A stretch of 64,000 nucleotides of DNA from Cohnella ginsengisoli (lineage in GTDB: Bacteria > Bacillota > Bacilli > Paenibacillales > Paenibacillaceae), in contig NZ_JAPDHZ010000004.1 in the NCBI RefSeq assembly GCF_029525555.1, positions 372,001 to 436,000 of the forward strand, in the 5' to 3' direction. The position numbers and the translations under genes are program-made. Below the pieces are notes generated by a model that had not been told where the DNA came from, did not search any database, and saw only the letters and a list, made by a program, of their open reading frames with translations. Below, piece by piece: positions 1 through 8,692 of this stretch; positions within the stretch are counted from its first letter, which is position 1, and each line of letters starts with the position of its first letter.

Positions 1-1053
1 ACGGGCGTGACCGAACCGGTCGAATTCGCCTTTCTGTTCGTGGCGCCGTATCTTTTTTATCGTGCACGCGCTGCTGTCCGGCGGCATCATGTGGCTCACG
101 TACGAGCTGGGCATCCGCGAGGGGTTCACCTTCTCCGCGGGGGCGCTCGAGTATATTATCAATTTCAGGCTATCTGAGCGAGGCTGGCTGATCATCCCGA
201 TCGGCCTGGCGGTCGGCGTCGTCTACTACGTGCTGTTCCGTTGGAGCATTCGCAGGTTCCAGCTGTCGACGCCCGGACGCGAGGACTCTACGCGGCTTGA
301 CGATTGGGGCGGCGATATTCCGTACCGAGCGCCGCTCGTCCTGCAGGCGCTCGGCGGCAAGGACAACATCTCGCGGATCGAGGCCTGCATCACCAGGCTG
401 CGATTGACGCTGAACGACGATAAGCGGGTCGACGCGAAAAGCCTGCGGCATCTGGGCGCCGCCGGCGTCATCCGGCTGGGCGGCGGCCATGTGCAGGTCG
501 TGTTCGGCACCTATTCGGACCTGATCCGCGGCGAGATCGTCAAGCTCATGCAGCTCGACGTGCACCAGGTCCAGTTCCATGCGCCGCTGCAGGGACGCAT
601 GATCCCGCTCGAGGAAGTGGACGATCCGATTTTCGCGCAGAAGCTCGTGGGCAAGGGCGTGGCGTTCATTCCCGAAAAAGGCGAGCTGGTCGCGCCGGTG
701 CGCGGGAAGATCATTCACCTGTACCCGACCAAGCACGCGCTTGGAATCGAGACGCCGGAAGGGCTCGAGGTATTGCTCCACATCGGGATCAACACGTCCC
801 AGATGAACGGGGAAGGATTCACGGCGCTCATCAAGGAGGGCGACGAGGTCATGCCCGGACAGCCGCTCATCCGGTTTCATCTGCCCACGCTTAAAGCGCA
901 TGCCAAGTCGCTGGCGACCCCGATGGTCATCACCAATTCGGATATCGTCCGCTCCTGGCGCTTCGCGCCGTTCAAGGCGGTCAAAAAAGGGTCAGGCCGC
1001 GGTTATGTCGGTTGTCGTAAGAGAGAGAGAAAACGGGGGGGGCGGAGTTATGA
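1..1053 (+). CDS. ptsG: Glucose-type PTS permease IICBA, C-terminal part (truncated by window edge)
   Basis: The window opens inside the membrane IIC domain of a fused IICBA phosphotransferase-system sugar importer, most likely for glucose. After the last IIC segments (to about nt 250) comes IIB, with its phospho-cysteine in the motif EACITRLRL (near nt 390), then IIA, with its active histidine in LLHIGINT (near nt 780). Three frame breaks are present, at T6 53-58, A6 983-988 and G8 1035-1042. Dropping one base from each gives an unbroken protein ending VMSVVVRERENGGAEL. Its TGA (1051-1053) then overlaps the ptsI start as ATGA, which argues for the correction and for translational coupling. 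The sugar specificity is inferred from family architecture only. Confidence 0.85.
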
Positions 1054-2808
1054 TCCAAGCGATCGGAGGCTCGGAGGGCATCGCCATCGGCAAGGCGTTC
1101 GTGCTGCCCAACTGGGAATGGGAGCTGCCCGAACAGAAGATCGACGCGCTGGACCTCGCGCTCGAATTCGAACGGCTGTACGAGGGCGTCAAGCGTTCGA
1201 AGACCGAGATCCGCCAGATGAAAAACGATCTCGACGAAGCGGTCGGCGCGGGGGGAAGCCAGCATATTCGACGCGCATCTGGCGATTCTGGACGACCCCG
1301 TCTTTATGAACGAGATTCAAGGCATCATCCAACGCCAGTACAAAGCGGCCGAGGTAGCGGTAAAAGAAGCGATCGATCACTTCGTGACGATGTTCGACCT
1401 GCTCGACGACGAATACATGAAGGAGCGGGCGCTCGACATCAAGGACGTCGGCAACCGGCTGCTCAAGCATTTGCTCGGCGCCCCCGAGATCGCGCTGCCC
1501 ACGGACGCCCAGCCGTTTATTCTCGTCGTGCGGGAGCTGACGCCGTCTCAACTCATCCATCTCAAGCCCGACGTCGTCCTCGGTATCGTGACGATGATCG
1601 GGAGCGCCTCCTCGCATTCGGCCATCATGGCGAGGGCGTTCGGCATCCCGCTCGTCATGGGCGTCGAGGGCAAGCTGCCCGAGCCGATCGTGACGGGCGA
1701 TCTGCTCATTTTGGACGGAGGCGCCGGCACGCTCGCGGTGATGCCGAACGCGGAGACGGTCGGCAGATATACGGAGCTCCGCAAGCAGCATCTGGATGCC
1801 AAGGAGCGGCTGCAGGAGCTCGTCCAGGTGCCGTCGGTCACGCCCGACGGCGAGCGGCTGTACCTGGCGGCCAACATCAGCTCGGTCAAGGAGCTGGACG
1901 CGGCTTTGTCGCGAGGCGCGGACGGCGTGGGCCTGTTCCGCACCGAGTTTCTGTACATGGACCGCTCGCGTTTTCCGACGGAGGATGAGCAGTTCGAGGT
2001 ATACAAGGCTGCGGCTGAACGTCTGGGCAGCGCCGCGCTCACGATCCGCACGCTCGACATCGGCGGAGACAAGCAGCTGGATTACTACGATATGCCCGAA
2101 GAGAACAATCCGTTTCTCGGCTACCGCGCCATCCGCTTCAGCCTGGACCGGAGCGACTTGTTCAAGACGCAGCTGCGCGCGATTTTACGGGCCGCCGTCT
2201 TCGGCAACATTCGCATCATGTACCCGTTGATCGCCTCGGTCGACGAAGTCCGGGCGGCCAATGCGCTCCTGGCCGAAGCCCAGCGGGAGCTGGAGGCGGA
2301 GGGGCTGCCTTTCCGCGGCGGCTTGCCAACCGGCGCGATGATCGAGGTGCCCGCGGCGGTCATGATCGCCGATCTGCTGGCGAAGGAAGTATCCTTCCTC
2401 AGTATCGGCACCAACGACTTGATCCAGTTTACGCTCGCGGTCGACCGGATGAACGACCAGATCAACCATCTGTACGAACCTTACCATCCCGCCGTGCTTC
2501 GCATGCTCCGCACCGTCGCGGAGTCGGCTGCCAGGAACGGCGTTCCCGTCAGCGTATGCGGGGAGATGGCCGGCGATGTACGCGCGATCCCGCTTTGGGT
2601 CGGCCTCGGCATCCAGATGCTCAGCATGTCCGTCCAATCGGTGCTGCCGGTGAAAGCGACGATGCTGCGCACGAACGCCATGGCCTGCAAAAAAGTGACG
2701 GAGGAGCTGTTCGCGCTCGGCACGGCCGCCGAGATCAAAGAGCGGTTGGAGCGGTTCCACGCCGGGGCTGCCGTGCATGACGAGCGGCTTTATCCGGGCA
2801 AGCGGTAG
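1050..2808 (+). CDS. ptsI: PTS enzyme I (phosphoenolpyruvate-protein phosphotransferase)
   Basis: Cytoplasmic enzyme I takes phosphate from PEP and passes it to HPr, starting all PTS sugar uptake. The corrected protein is 585 residues, a normal length. The phospho-histidine lies in GSASSHSAIMARAFG (about residue 189), the PEP-site signatures GVGLFRTEFLYMD and SIGTNDLIQFTLAVDR are present, and the active cysteine is in VCGEMAGD (about residue 503). One frame break falls at G6 1250-1255; with five Gs the frame reads VGAGEASIFDAHLAILDDP, as expected for the family. It overlaps ptsG by ATGA. No ptsH lies between them, unlike the usual ptsG-ptsH-ptsI order, so HPr must be encoded elsewhere. Confidence 0.95.
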
Positions 2809-2828
2809 AACGGGGTTGTAATCGCGCA

Positions 2829-2882
2829 AAAAAAAGATCCGCAAAACGGGCGGCACTCGCACCGGTAGCGGATCTTTTTTTT
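2829..2882. terminator. Bidirectional intrinsic terminator between ptsI and the PfpI-like gene
   Basis: The inverted arms GATCCGC (2836-2842) and GCGGATC (2868-2874) are flanked by an A run on the left and a T run on the right. The hairpin can therefore end both the rightward ptsI transcript and the leftward transcript of the next gene. Confidence 0.8.
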
Positions 2883-2899
2883 GTCGGCCGATCGAGCGG

Positions 2900-3427
2900 T
2901 TAGGACTGTCTGCCGTACAATACGTCGCAAAACGCCTTCGCGTATTCGGGCAGATCCGGCGGACGCCGAGCGGAGATCAGGTTGCCGTCTACGACGACGG
3001 CCTCGTCGAACCAGAGGGCGCCCGCATTTTCCATATCGTCGCGGATGCCCGGCGTGGACGTGACTTTGCGGCCTTGCAGGATCTTGGCGGAGATCAACAC
3101 CCATCCCGCGTGGCAGATTTGGCCGATAGGCTTGCCCGCGGCGTCGATCTCGCGCACGAACGCCTGCACGCGCTCGCTGCGGCGGATCTTGTCCGGCGCC
3201 CAGCCGCCCGGCACGAGCAGGCCGTCGCAGCACTCGGCGTCCAACTCTTCGTAGGAGAGGTCGGCGACGGCAGGCACGCCGTATTTGCCGATATGCTTGC
3301 GTCCTTTCTCCGGACCGGCGTACTGGACGACCGCTCCTTCTTCGCGGGCGCGATATACCGGGTACCACAATTCCAAGTCTTCGAATTCGTCGTCGATCAG
3401 ACAGATGATGCGTTTGGCTTCGGTCAA
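2900..3427 (-). CDS. DJ-1/PfpI family protein (type 1 glutamine amidotransferase-like)
   Basis: Small cytoplasmic protein of the PfpI branch of the DJ-1 superfamily, whose members act as glyoxalases, protein deglycases or stress-response proteins. The likely nucleophile elbow is QICHAGWVL (Cys followed by His), and the acidic partner is in LIDDEFEDLE near the N-terminus. I chose the TTG at 3425-3427 because a good ribosome site (GGGAGG, complement of 3435-3440) sits seven bases upstream. An ATG at 3452-3454 would add nine residues but would place that site inside the coding region. The gene converges on ptsI and is transcribed alone. The exact substrate cannot be read from sequence. Confidence 0.85.
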   Translation of the reverse strand: MTEAKRIICLIDDEFEDLELWYPVYRAREEGAVVQYAGPEKGRKHIGKYGVPAVADLSYEELDAECCDGLLVPGGWAPDKIRRSERVQAFVREIDAAGKPIGQICHAGWVLISAKILQGRKVTSTPGIRDDMENAGALWFDEAVVVDGNLISARRPPDLPEYAKAFCDVLYGRQS

Positions 3428-3665
3428 TTCGATTCCTCCCAGTCGGCATTTCATAGGCGCTGGCGCGCATAAATATCTTCTATCCTAGCACAATTATCCG
3501 GCGCGTTCATCCGGATGCCGGTATCCTTTTAATACCGATTCGCTTCCATAATTTACAGCCGTTTGCTAAGAAGGAGTTATTGGAGGGATCGGCGAATATA
3601 CTTTTTCATCGTCCCTCTCGGGGGATTTTGGAACCGCGCGCGCGGCGCGTAAGGAGAGAGTCAGT

Positions 3666-4076
3666 TTGTTTAAACGGTGTATATGCGGGGAAGCGATGGC
3701 GCTCGGTCTCCGCAAAGTCTTTTATTCCAAGACGGTGAGCATTACGGGCGTGCCCGTTTACGCTTGCGGGCATTGCGCGCGCAACGAAGTTTATCCTGGC
3801 GTCAAGTCGGATTTGAGCCGACTGTTGTCGGATCTGGGCGCCAAGCCTTTGCCGCGGGAGATTCGCTTCGACGAAGTGCACGAGTGGGCGGGCATGCTGC
3901 ATCGGGCCGCCTCCGCAAGCGTGCCGCTCAGTGCCGCCGGAATCGCCAAGCTGACGGAGGAAAGAACGAACGAATTGCTCGATCTGCTGCTGATCGCCGC
4001 TTCCCTGGAAGATGCGGCGTGGAAGCGCGAGCTTGAGGGCCGGCTTTCTCAACTTAACGGACAATACATAGCCTAG
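3666..4076 (+). CDS. Small protein with N-terminal zinc-ribbon-like cysteines, function unknown
   Basis: A 136-residue soluble protein. The N-terminus carries CIC (residues 5-7) and, about 25 residues later, CGHC, a spacing that could bind one zinc ion, as in YgiT/MqsA-type zinc fingers. The rest is predicted helical and rich in Leu and Glu, with no membrane segment. The TTG start is favoured by AAGGAGA at 3651-3657, about eight bases upstream. It stands alone, with its own terminator after it. I do not recognise a specific family. A regulator or a small metal-binding adaptor is possible, but nothing in the neighbourhood points to a role. Confidence 0.6.
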   Translation: MFKRCICGEAMALGLRKVFYSKTVSITGVPVYACGHCARNEVYPGVKSDLSRLLSDLGAKPLPREIRFDEVHEWAGMLHRAASASVPLSAAGIAKLTEERTNELLDLLLIAASLEDAAWKRELEGRLSQLNGQYIA

Positions 4077-4086
4077 TTGAACGATG

Positions 4087-4117
4087 AAGGAGCGATCGCG
4101 CTCCTTTTCTTTTTTTT
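4087..4117 (+). terminator. Intrinsic terminator after the zinc-ribbon gene
   Basis: Perfect eight-base arms AAGGAGCG (4087-4094) and CGCTCCTT (4099-4106) with a four-base loop, followed by a T-rich tract. Confidence 0.8.
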
Positions 4118-4182
4118 GCGAAACTTTTTCATTTCTGATACCATGAAAATCAATGAAACTTTTTTCAAGGAGGATGCATGAG

Positions 4183-4533
4183 ATGTCGGAAGTGAAGAGA
4201 CTGCAGACCGTCGAACAGTGGGAAGAAGCGCTTAAGAACTCGTCGGACAAACCCCTGCTCGTCTTCAAGCACAGCACCTCCTGCCCGATCAGCGCGGGCG
4301 CGCATGACGAGCTGGACCGCTTCGTCGGCGGACGGGGCGAATTGCCCGTAGACGTCGCCATCGTGCACGTTATCGAAGAGCGCCCCGTGAGCAACGCGAT
4401 CGCGGAAGCGCTGCAGGTGCAGCACAAGTCGCCTCAGGCGATTCTGGTCCGCGACGGGCGCCCCGTATGGGACGAATCGCACTGGCGCATTACCTCGGAT
4501 TTTCTGAACGAACGCGTCGGTTCGGAAGGCTAA
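4183..4533 (+). CDS. ytxJ: Bacillithiol-system redox protein, monothiol thioredoxin-like
   Basis: A 116-residue thioredoxin-fold protein of the YtxJ family. It carries a single-cysteine motif STSCPIS (Cys34), consistent with a bacilliredoxin-like role in removing bacillithiol from oxidised proteins in the cytoplasm. Of three in-frame ATGs, the one at 4183 is best placed, eight bases after AAGGAGG (4168-4174); the ATG at 4174 overlaps that site. In Bacillus ytxJ also lies close to ccpA, which follows here. The family assignment is firm. The precise target proteins are not known from sequence. Confidence 0.88.
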   Translation: MSEVKRLQTVEQWEEALKNSSDKPLLVFKHSTSCPISAGAHDELDRFVGGRGELPVDVAIVHVIEERPVSNAIAEALQVQHKSPQAILVRDGRPVWDESHWRITSDFLNERVGSEG

Positions 4534-4561
4534 AAAGCGCGACGGATGTCGGGGTTTGCCA

Positions 4562-4590
4562 TTGCGGAAACGCCCCTTTTGTCGTATCAT
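4562..4590 (+). promoter_or_regulatory. Possible sigma-A promoter for ccpA
   Basis: TTGCGG (4562-4567) and TATCAT (4585-4590) are separated by 17 bases. A short inverted repeat (CAGGTC / GACCTG) lies between this promoter and the ccpA ribosome site. Both hexamers deviate from consensus. Confidence 0.4.
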
Positions 4591-4661
4591 TACCTTAATA
4601 TACCATGGACAGGTCCTTCAATCGGACAAAGACCTGACATGAGCAAATGGAGCGGTGAGAT

Positions 4662-5669
4662 GTGACGGTAACGATCTATGACGTAGCCCGCGAGGCCGGC
4701 GTATCGATGGCGACGGTATCCCGCGTCGTCAATAATAATCCTAACGTGAAGCCGCAGACGCGGAAAAAAGTGTACGAAGCGATCGAGCGCCTCGGCTATC
4801 GGCCGAACGCGGTGGCTCGCGGCTTGGCCAGCAAGAAGACGACGACGGTCGGCGTCGTCATCCCCGATATCGCGAACGCCAACTTCGCCGAAGTCGCTCG
4901 CGGCATCGAAGATATCGCCAACATGTATCATTACAACATCATTCTGTGCAACGCCGACAAACGCAAGGAAAAGGAGATCCGCGTCATCAACACGCTGCTC
5001 GAAAAGCAGGTGGACGGGCTCCTGTTCATGGGCGGCGTCGTGACGGACGAGCATATCCAGGCGTTCAATACGTCCAACGTGCCGATCGTGCTTTGCGCGA
5101 CGACCGACGAGAAGGGTACGATGCCGTCCGTCGACATCGACCACGAGACGGCGGCTTACGACGCGGTCCGCAAGCTGATCGCCGAAGGCCATGCGCGCAT
5201 CGCGATGATCAGCGGTACGCTCCAGGATCCGGCGAACGGCTTCGCTCGTTACCAAGGCTACAAGCGCGCGCTCGAGGAGAGCGGCATCGCGTTCGACGAG
5301 TCGCTCGTGCGCGTCGGCAACTACCGGTACGAATCCGGCATCGAGGCGGTCCAGTACTTCCTCGAGCTGGCGGAGCGTCCGACGGCCGTGTTCGCGGCTA
5401 CCGACGAGATGGCGATCGGCGCCATTCACGGCATCCAGGATGCCGGACTGTCGGTGCCGGGCGATATTTCCGTTATCGGCGTGGACAATATCCGCCTGGC
5501 TTCGATGGTGCGTCCGCTGCTGACGACCGTCGCCCAGCCGATGTACGATATCGGCGCCGTCTCGATGCGCTTGCTTACCAAGCTGATGAAAAAAGAAAAC
5601 GTCGAGCAGGCAAGAGTAACGCTGCATCACGAGCTGATCGTGCGCAATTCGGTCGCGCCTCGCGGCTGA
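4662..5669 (+). CDS. ccpA: Catabolite control protein A, LacI-family master regulator
   Basis: The 335-residue regulator binds cre sites with Ser46-phosphorylated HPr or Crh and represses or activates carbon genes. The N-terminal LacI helix-turn-helix reads [22 protein letters not shown]. The periplasmic-binding-protein-like core (about residues 60-335) includes the helper-binding face. The GTG start at 4662 follows GGAG with normal spacing; the nearby ATG at 4659 is directly followed by a stop. Neighbours ytxJ, acuC, acuA and acsA match the ccpA region of Bacillus. Candidate cre sites in this window lie before acsA and before the ABC permeases at 40.3 kb, and its cofactor family is represented by the HPr-fold gene at 20.5 kb. 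Confidence 0.95.
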   Translation: MTVTIYDVAREAGVSMATVSRVVNNNPNVKPQTRKKVYEAIERLGYRPNAVARGLASKKTTTVGVVIPDIANANFAEVARGIEDIANMYHYNIILCNADKRKEKEIRVINTLLEKQVDGLLFMGGVVTDEHIQAFNTSNVPIVLCATTDEKGTMPSVDIDHETAAYDAVRKLIAEGHARIAMISGTLQDPANGFARYQGYKRALEESGIAFDESLVRVGNYRYESGIEAVQYFLELAERPTAVFAATDEMAIGAIHGIQDAGLSVPGDISVIGVDNIRLASMVRPLLTTVAQPMYDIGAVSMRLLTKLMKKENVEQARVTLHHELIVRNSVAPRG

Positions 5670-5775
5670 TCGCCGTTGTTCGGTACGGACCGATCCATAG
5701 CCAGGTTGATCGCCCTGCGCGGGATATTCATCGCCCGCTGCGGGGCTTCTTATTCGAATCGAGGGGGATATGCTT

Positions 5776-6469
5776 ATGATCGGCATCATCGGCGCGATGC
5801 AGGAAGAAATCGACCTGCTGCTCGGCGCCTTGGAGGACGCGGTGGAGATGCAGCGTTCAGGCATTCGCTACGTAGCGGGGGAGCCTTCACGGCCGCAAGG
5901 TCGTCGTATGCAAGTCGGGCGTCGGCAAGGTGAACGCGGCGATCTGCACGCAAGTGCTCATCGATCGCTTTAACGTGGACAAGGTGATATTTACCGGCGT
6001 GGCGGGAGCGCTCGATCCCGATCTGGAGATCGGGGACATCGTCGTATCCACGAGCAGTCTGCAGCACGATATCGACGTGACCGCGCTTGGCTTCGCAAAG
6101 GGCGTTATCCCCTATCAGGACACCTCGGATTGGGCGGCGGACGCAGCGCTCGTCCAGGCGGCGAGCGAGGCGGGAGACAAGCTGTTCCCCGGCCATATGA
6201 AGATGGGCAAGGTATTGTCGGGCGATCAATTCATCGCCGACAGGGACCTGGTCGCCCGTCTCAGGGACGAGCTTAACGGCTCATGCGTAGAGATGGAGGG
6301 TGCTTCCGTCGCGCAGGTATGCGCGATGAACGAGGTGCCGTACGTGGTCATCCGGTCCATTTCGGACAAGGCGGACGGTTCGGCGGACGTGAATTTCGCG
6401 GCGTTCACGGTGACGGCGTCCAACCGGTCGTTCGCGATCGTTAACGAGATGCTGCAGCATTTGGGCTAA
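5776..6469 (+). CDS. mtnN: 5'-methylthioadenosine / S-adenosylhomocysteine nucleosidase
   Basis: Cytoplasmic hydrolase that cleaves adenine from MTA and SAH in the activated-methyl and methionine-salvage cycles. The corrected protein is 230 residues. The catalytic glutamates lie in MQEE near the N-terminus and in VEMEGASVAQV; the catalytic aspartate is in SISDKAD. One frame break falls at G5 5877-5881; with four Gs the sequence reads YVAGSLHGRKVVVCKSGVG, typical of the family. I chose the ATG at 5776 because the G-rich ribosome site (5761-5767) is eight bases upstream, whereas the ATG at 5770 is too close to it. A strong terminator follows. Confidence 0.92.
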
Positions 6470-6486
6470 CCACAATGAACGACAGC

Positions 6487-6534
6487 GCAGAGGGTGTTCC
6501 GTCCGGTCAAGCCGGCGGGACACCCTCTGCTTTT
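6487..6534. terminator. Intrinsic terminator between mtnN and acuC
   Basis: Eleven-base perfect arms GCAGAGGGTGT (6487-6497) and ACACCCTCTGC (6520-6530), followed by TTTT. The gene on the right is convergent, so the hairpin may serve both strands, though only the rightward side has a T tract. Confidence 0.8.
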
Positions 6535-6572
6535 CAATAGGTTTGTAAGGACGAAACCAATATGAGCGGCCA

Positions 6573-7769
6573 TTAACCCAGATGCTGCATGGCGAGCGCG
6601 GCGATTTCGCGGTTTTTGGCGGTTATCTCCGTTCTGCGCGGCATCGGCGCCCATAACGACGTGTCGTCGAGCCAGGTCCGCGGCAGGTCAGCGGGACGGC
6701 TTGGGGACGATAAACGCGGCCATGAGGCCGGGAGCGGTCCGCCGTCTGGCGACGCGTCGATCGACGCGAGCAGCGGATGGTCGCTCATCTCCAGCCACAG
6801 CAGGCTCCACGCCCTGGGTACGACATGCCAATGCTCGTAGCCGCCTCCGCCAAGCGCAATCCAGCGTCCGTCCGTATGCTCGTGCGCGAGCCGATGAATG
6901 AGGCGTGGCATCTCCCGGTAGATCCGCATGCTGCAGTGAACGTGCGCGAGCGGATCGAGCGCGTGAGCGTCGCAGCCGTGCTGGCTGACGACGACGTCGG
7001 GCTTGAAGGCGCGCATAACCTGCGCGAGTCCGCTCTCGAAGCTCTCGAGCCAGGATTCGTCCTCTGTATACGGTTCCACGGGAATGTTGAGACAGGCGCC
7101 GTAGCCGCCGCCCTCGCCGCGCTCATGCGCGAACCCGCTTCCCGGGAAGAGGAACTTGCCCGTCTCGTGAATCGAATAAGTAAAGATGTCCGGCTCGGTA
7201 TAAAAGCTCCATTGGACGCCGTCTCCGTGATGCACGTCGGTATCGATATACAGCACCTTGGCATCGTATTTGCGGTGAATCCAGGAAATCGCGCATGCGG
7301 CGTCGTTGTAGACGCAGAAGCCCGCGCCCCGCTCGCGGAAGGCGTGATGGAGGCCGCCACCGAGATGAAGCGCATGCCGCGTCGCCCCCGACATGACCGC
7401 CTCGGCCGCGGTAAGCGAGCCTTGGACGACGGCCAGCGCGGCATCGTGCATGCCGGGAAAGTAGGGCGTGTCTCCGTCTTCTTCGAGGCCGAACTGCTCG
7501 GCCAGATCCTGATAAGACACGGCCGGAGCGGCTTCGCTAAGCGCGCGCGCCGTCTCGATATAGTCGGCCCGGTGGATGGCTTCCACGGCTTCGGCAGCGC
7601 CATCCGCGGTAGGCGCGAGCTTGTCTGCCGGCCCTAGCGCGCCGCAATCTTCGAGCAGCTCCTCGGTCAAGGCCAGCCGGATCGGATGAAAGGGATGATC
7701 TTCGCGAAACGAGTACCGCCGTACGGCGCTGCAGTCGATCCAGCGCGCGTGATCGCTTTTCGATGACAC
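6573..7769 (-). CDS. acuC: Acetoin utilization protein AcuC, class II-type lysine deacetylase
   Basis: A 398-residue zinc-dependent deacetylase of the histone-deacetylase superfamily. In Bacillus, AcuC removes the acetyl group that AcuA puts on acetyl-CoA synthetase and so restores acetate use. Metal and catalytic motifs visible are HLGGGLHHAF, YIDTDVHHGDG and SQHGCDAHALDPLAH. The gene starts with GTG (complement of 7767-7769) behind an AAAGGCAGG ribosome site. It lies 19 bases after acuA on the same strand and is probably co-transcribed with it. acuB, which sits between acuA and acuC in Bacillus, is missing. Confidence 0.93.
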   Translation of the reverse strand: MSSKSDHARWIDCSAVRRYSFREDHPFHPIRLALTEELLEDCGALGPADKLAPTADGAAEAVEAIHRADYIETARALSEAAPAVSYQDLAEQFGLEEDGDTPYFPGMHDAALAVVQGSLTAAEAVMSGATRHALHLGGGLHHAFRERGAGFCVYNDAACAISWIHRKYDAKVLYIDTDVHHGDGVQWSFYTEPDIFTYSIHETGKFLFPGSGFAHERGEGGGYGACLNIPVEPYTEDESWLESFESGLAQVMRAFKPDVVVSQHGCDAHALDPLAHVHCSMRIYREMPRLIHRLAHEHTDGRWIALGGGGYEHWHVVPRAWSLLWLEMSDHPLLASIDASPDGGPLPASWPRLSSPSRPADLPRTWLDDTSLWAPMPRRTEITAKNREIAALAMQHLG

Positions 7770-7788
7770 AGGGGTCGCCTGCCTTTCG

Positions 7789-8421
7789 TCAATACATGAA
7801 CCGCTGACGGAATCTCACGCGGTCGAACTGCTCGGCCGACGACAGCGGCACGTCCTTGCCGATGCGCACCATCAAGCAGTTCGCCGGATGCGCGCAAATC
7901 TCGGGATCGTCCGTGGCGAACCACACCATGCCGACGGACTTCATTAATTTTTCCATCATCTCGCGGTACTGCCAGACGTTTAAACCGCTTTTTTCCAAGT
8001 CCCAGTGCCAATAATATTCGGTCGTATACACGATCGCGTTGTCCAGTTGCTCCTCCGCGAACGCCGCGACGATCATCGCTTTGCCGAGGCCGAGCGACCG
8101 GTACTCGTCGGCCACTTCGATAGCGCCAAGCTCGATCAGATCGTCCATGCCGCCTTCGGACCAGCGCTCGAGCTCATCGGGATAGTGGAAGGTGACATAG
8201 CCTACGATCGTGTCTTCCTCGCGGGCGATGATGACCCGGCCTTCGGGCAGACCCGCGATCTCGACGAGCGCCTCATGCTGCTCTCGCGGCCTTCGGAAGG
8301 CGTCGAGCTTGTCGTGGAGCCGGTAGCCTTTCAGCCGCGCCGGCTCGACCGGGCCCTCGATAACGAGCGGAACCGTCCGCCCGGGCTTCTGGACGCGCTG
8401 ATAGCGCTTGTAATGTTCCAT
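7789..8421 (-). CDS. acuA: Acetyltransferase AcuA, inactivates acetyl-CoA synthetase
   Basis: A 210-residue GNAT-fold enzyme. In Bacillus, AcuA acetylates the catalytic lysine of AcsA and switches it off. The acetyl-CoA binding motif A is recognisable as EVADEYRSLGLGKAMI, and the conserved C-terminal region ending in RQRFMY is typical of AcuA. The ATG start (complement of 8419-8421) follows an AAAGGAG ribosome site. It is divergent from its target gene acsA, with about 270 bases between the two starts holding the promoters and a candidate CcpA site. It heads a two-gene unit with acuC. Confidence 0.93.
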   Translation of the reverse strand: MEHYKRYQRVQKPGRTVPLVIEGPVEPARLKGYRLHDKLDAFRRPREQHEALVEIAGLPEGRVIIAREEDTIVGYVTFHYPDELERWSEGGMDDLIELGAIEVADEYRSLGLGKAMIVAAFAEEQLDNAIVYTTEYYWHWDLEKSGLNVWQYREMMEKLMKSVGMVWFATDDPEICAHPANCLMVRIGKDVPLSSAEQFDRVRFRQRFMY

Positions 8422-8566
8422 GCCGCACGCTCCTTTTGCCGAATCGAATACGTCTTGCGCGACGGACTTCGACGATTCTTATTATACAGCATTATACAGG
8501 TAAGCCGATATCGCGCGTTTTTTTGCCATTGTTGCCCTCGTCTTGGAGAAAATTTCCCTCCTTCGG

Positions 8567-8597
8567 TTGCGTTGGTATGTCGGACGCATGGTATAAT
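8567..8597 (+). promoter_or_regulatory. Probable sigma-A promoter of acsA
   Basis: A perfect TATAAT (8592-8597) is preceded by TTGCGT (8567-8572), with a rather long 19-base spacer. It lies about 95 bases before the acsA start. Confidence 0.5.
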
Positions 8598-8630
8598 GGC
8601 AAAAGCAAGCCCAAAGGGCTTTGTTCTTCG

Positions 8631-8644
8631 TGTAAGCGCATTCG
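8631..8644 (+). promoter_or_regulatory. Candidate CcpA (cre) operator in the acsA leader
   Basis: TGTAAGCGCATTCG matches the cre consensus TGWAANCGNTNWCA at all but two defined positions. It lies downstream of the probable acsA promoter, a position where CcpA acts as a roadblock; acsA of Bacillus is CcpA-repressed. Confidence 0.5.
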
Positions 8645-8692
8645 TATACTTAGCATCGGGTTTGCAGCAAATCAACGGGAAGGTGATCGGTA

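Noticed and set aside
170-901. Long open frames antisense to ptsG, and similar antisense frames opposite most genes
   Set aside because: In high-GC DNA the strand opposite a gene is often open. These frames have Arg/Ala/His-rich composition, no ribosome sites and no family features.
1250-1255. Programmed frameshifting in ptsI and similar genes
   Set aside because: No slippery heptamer with downstream structure is shared. The same +1 error occurs in many unrelated genes at simple runs, so a systematic sequence error is simpler.
3581-3730. A short frame starting at TTG 3581 before the zinc-ribbon gene
   Set aside because: It has a ribosome-like site but overlaps the next gene out of frame and encodes an Arg-rich random-looking peptide.
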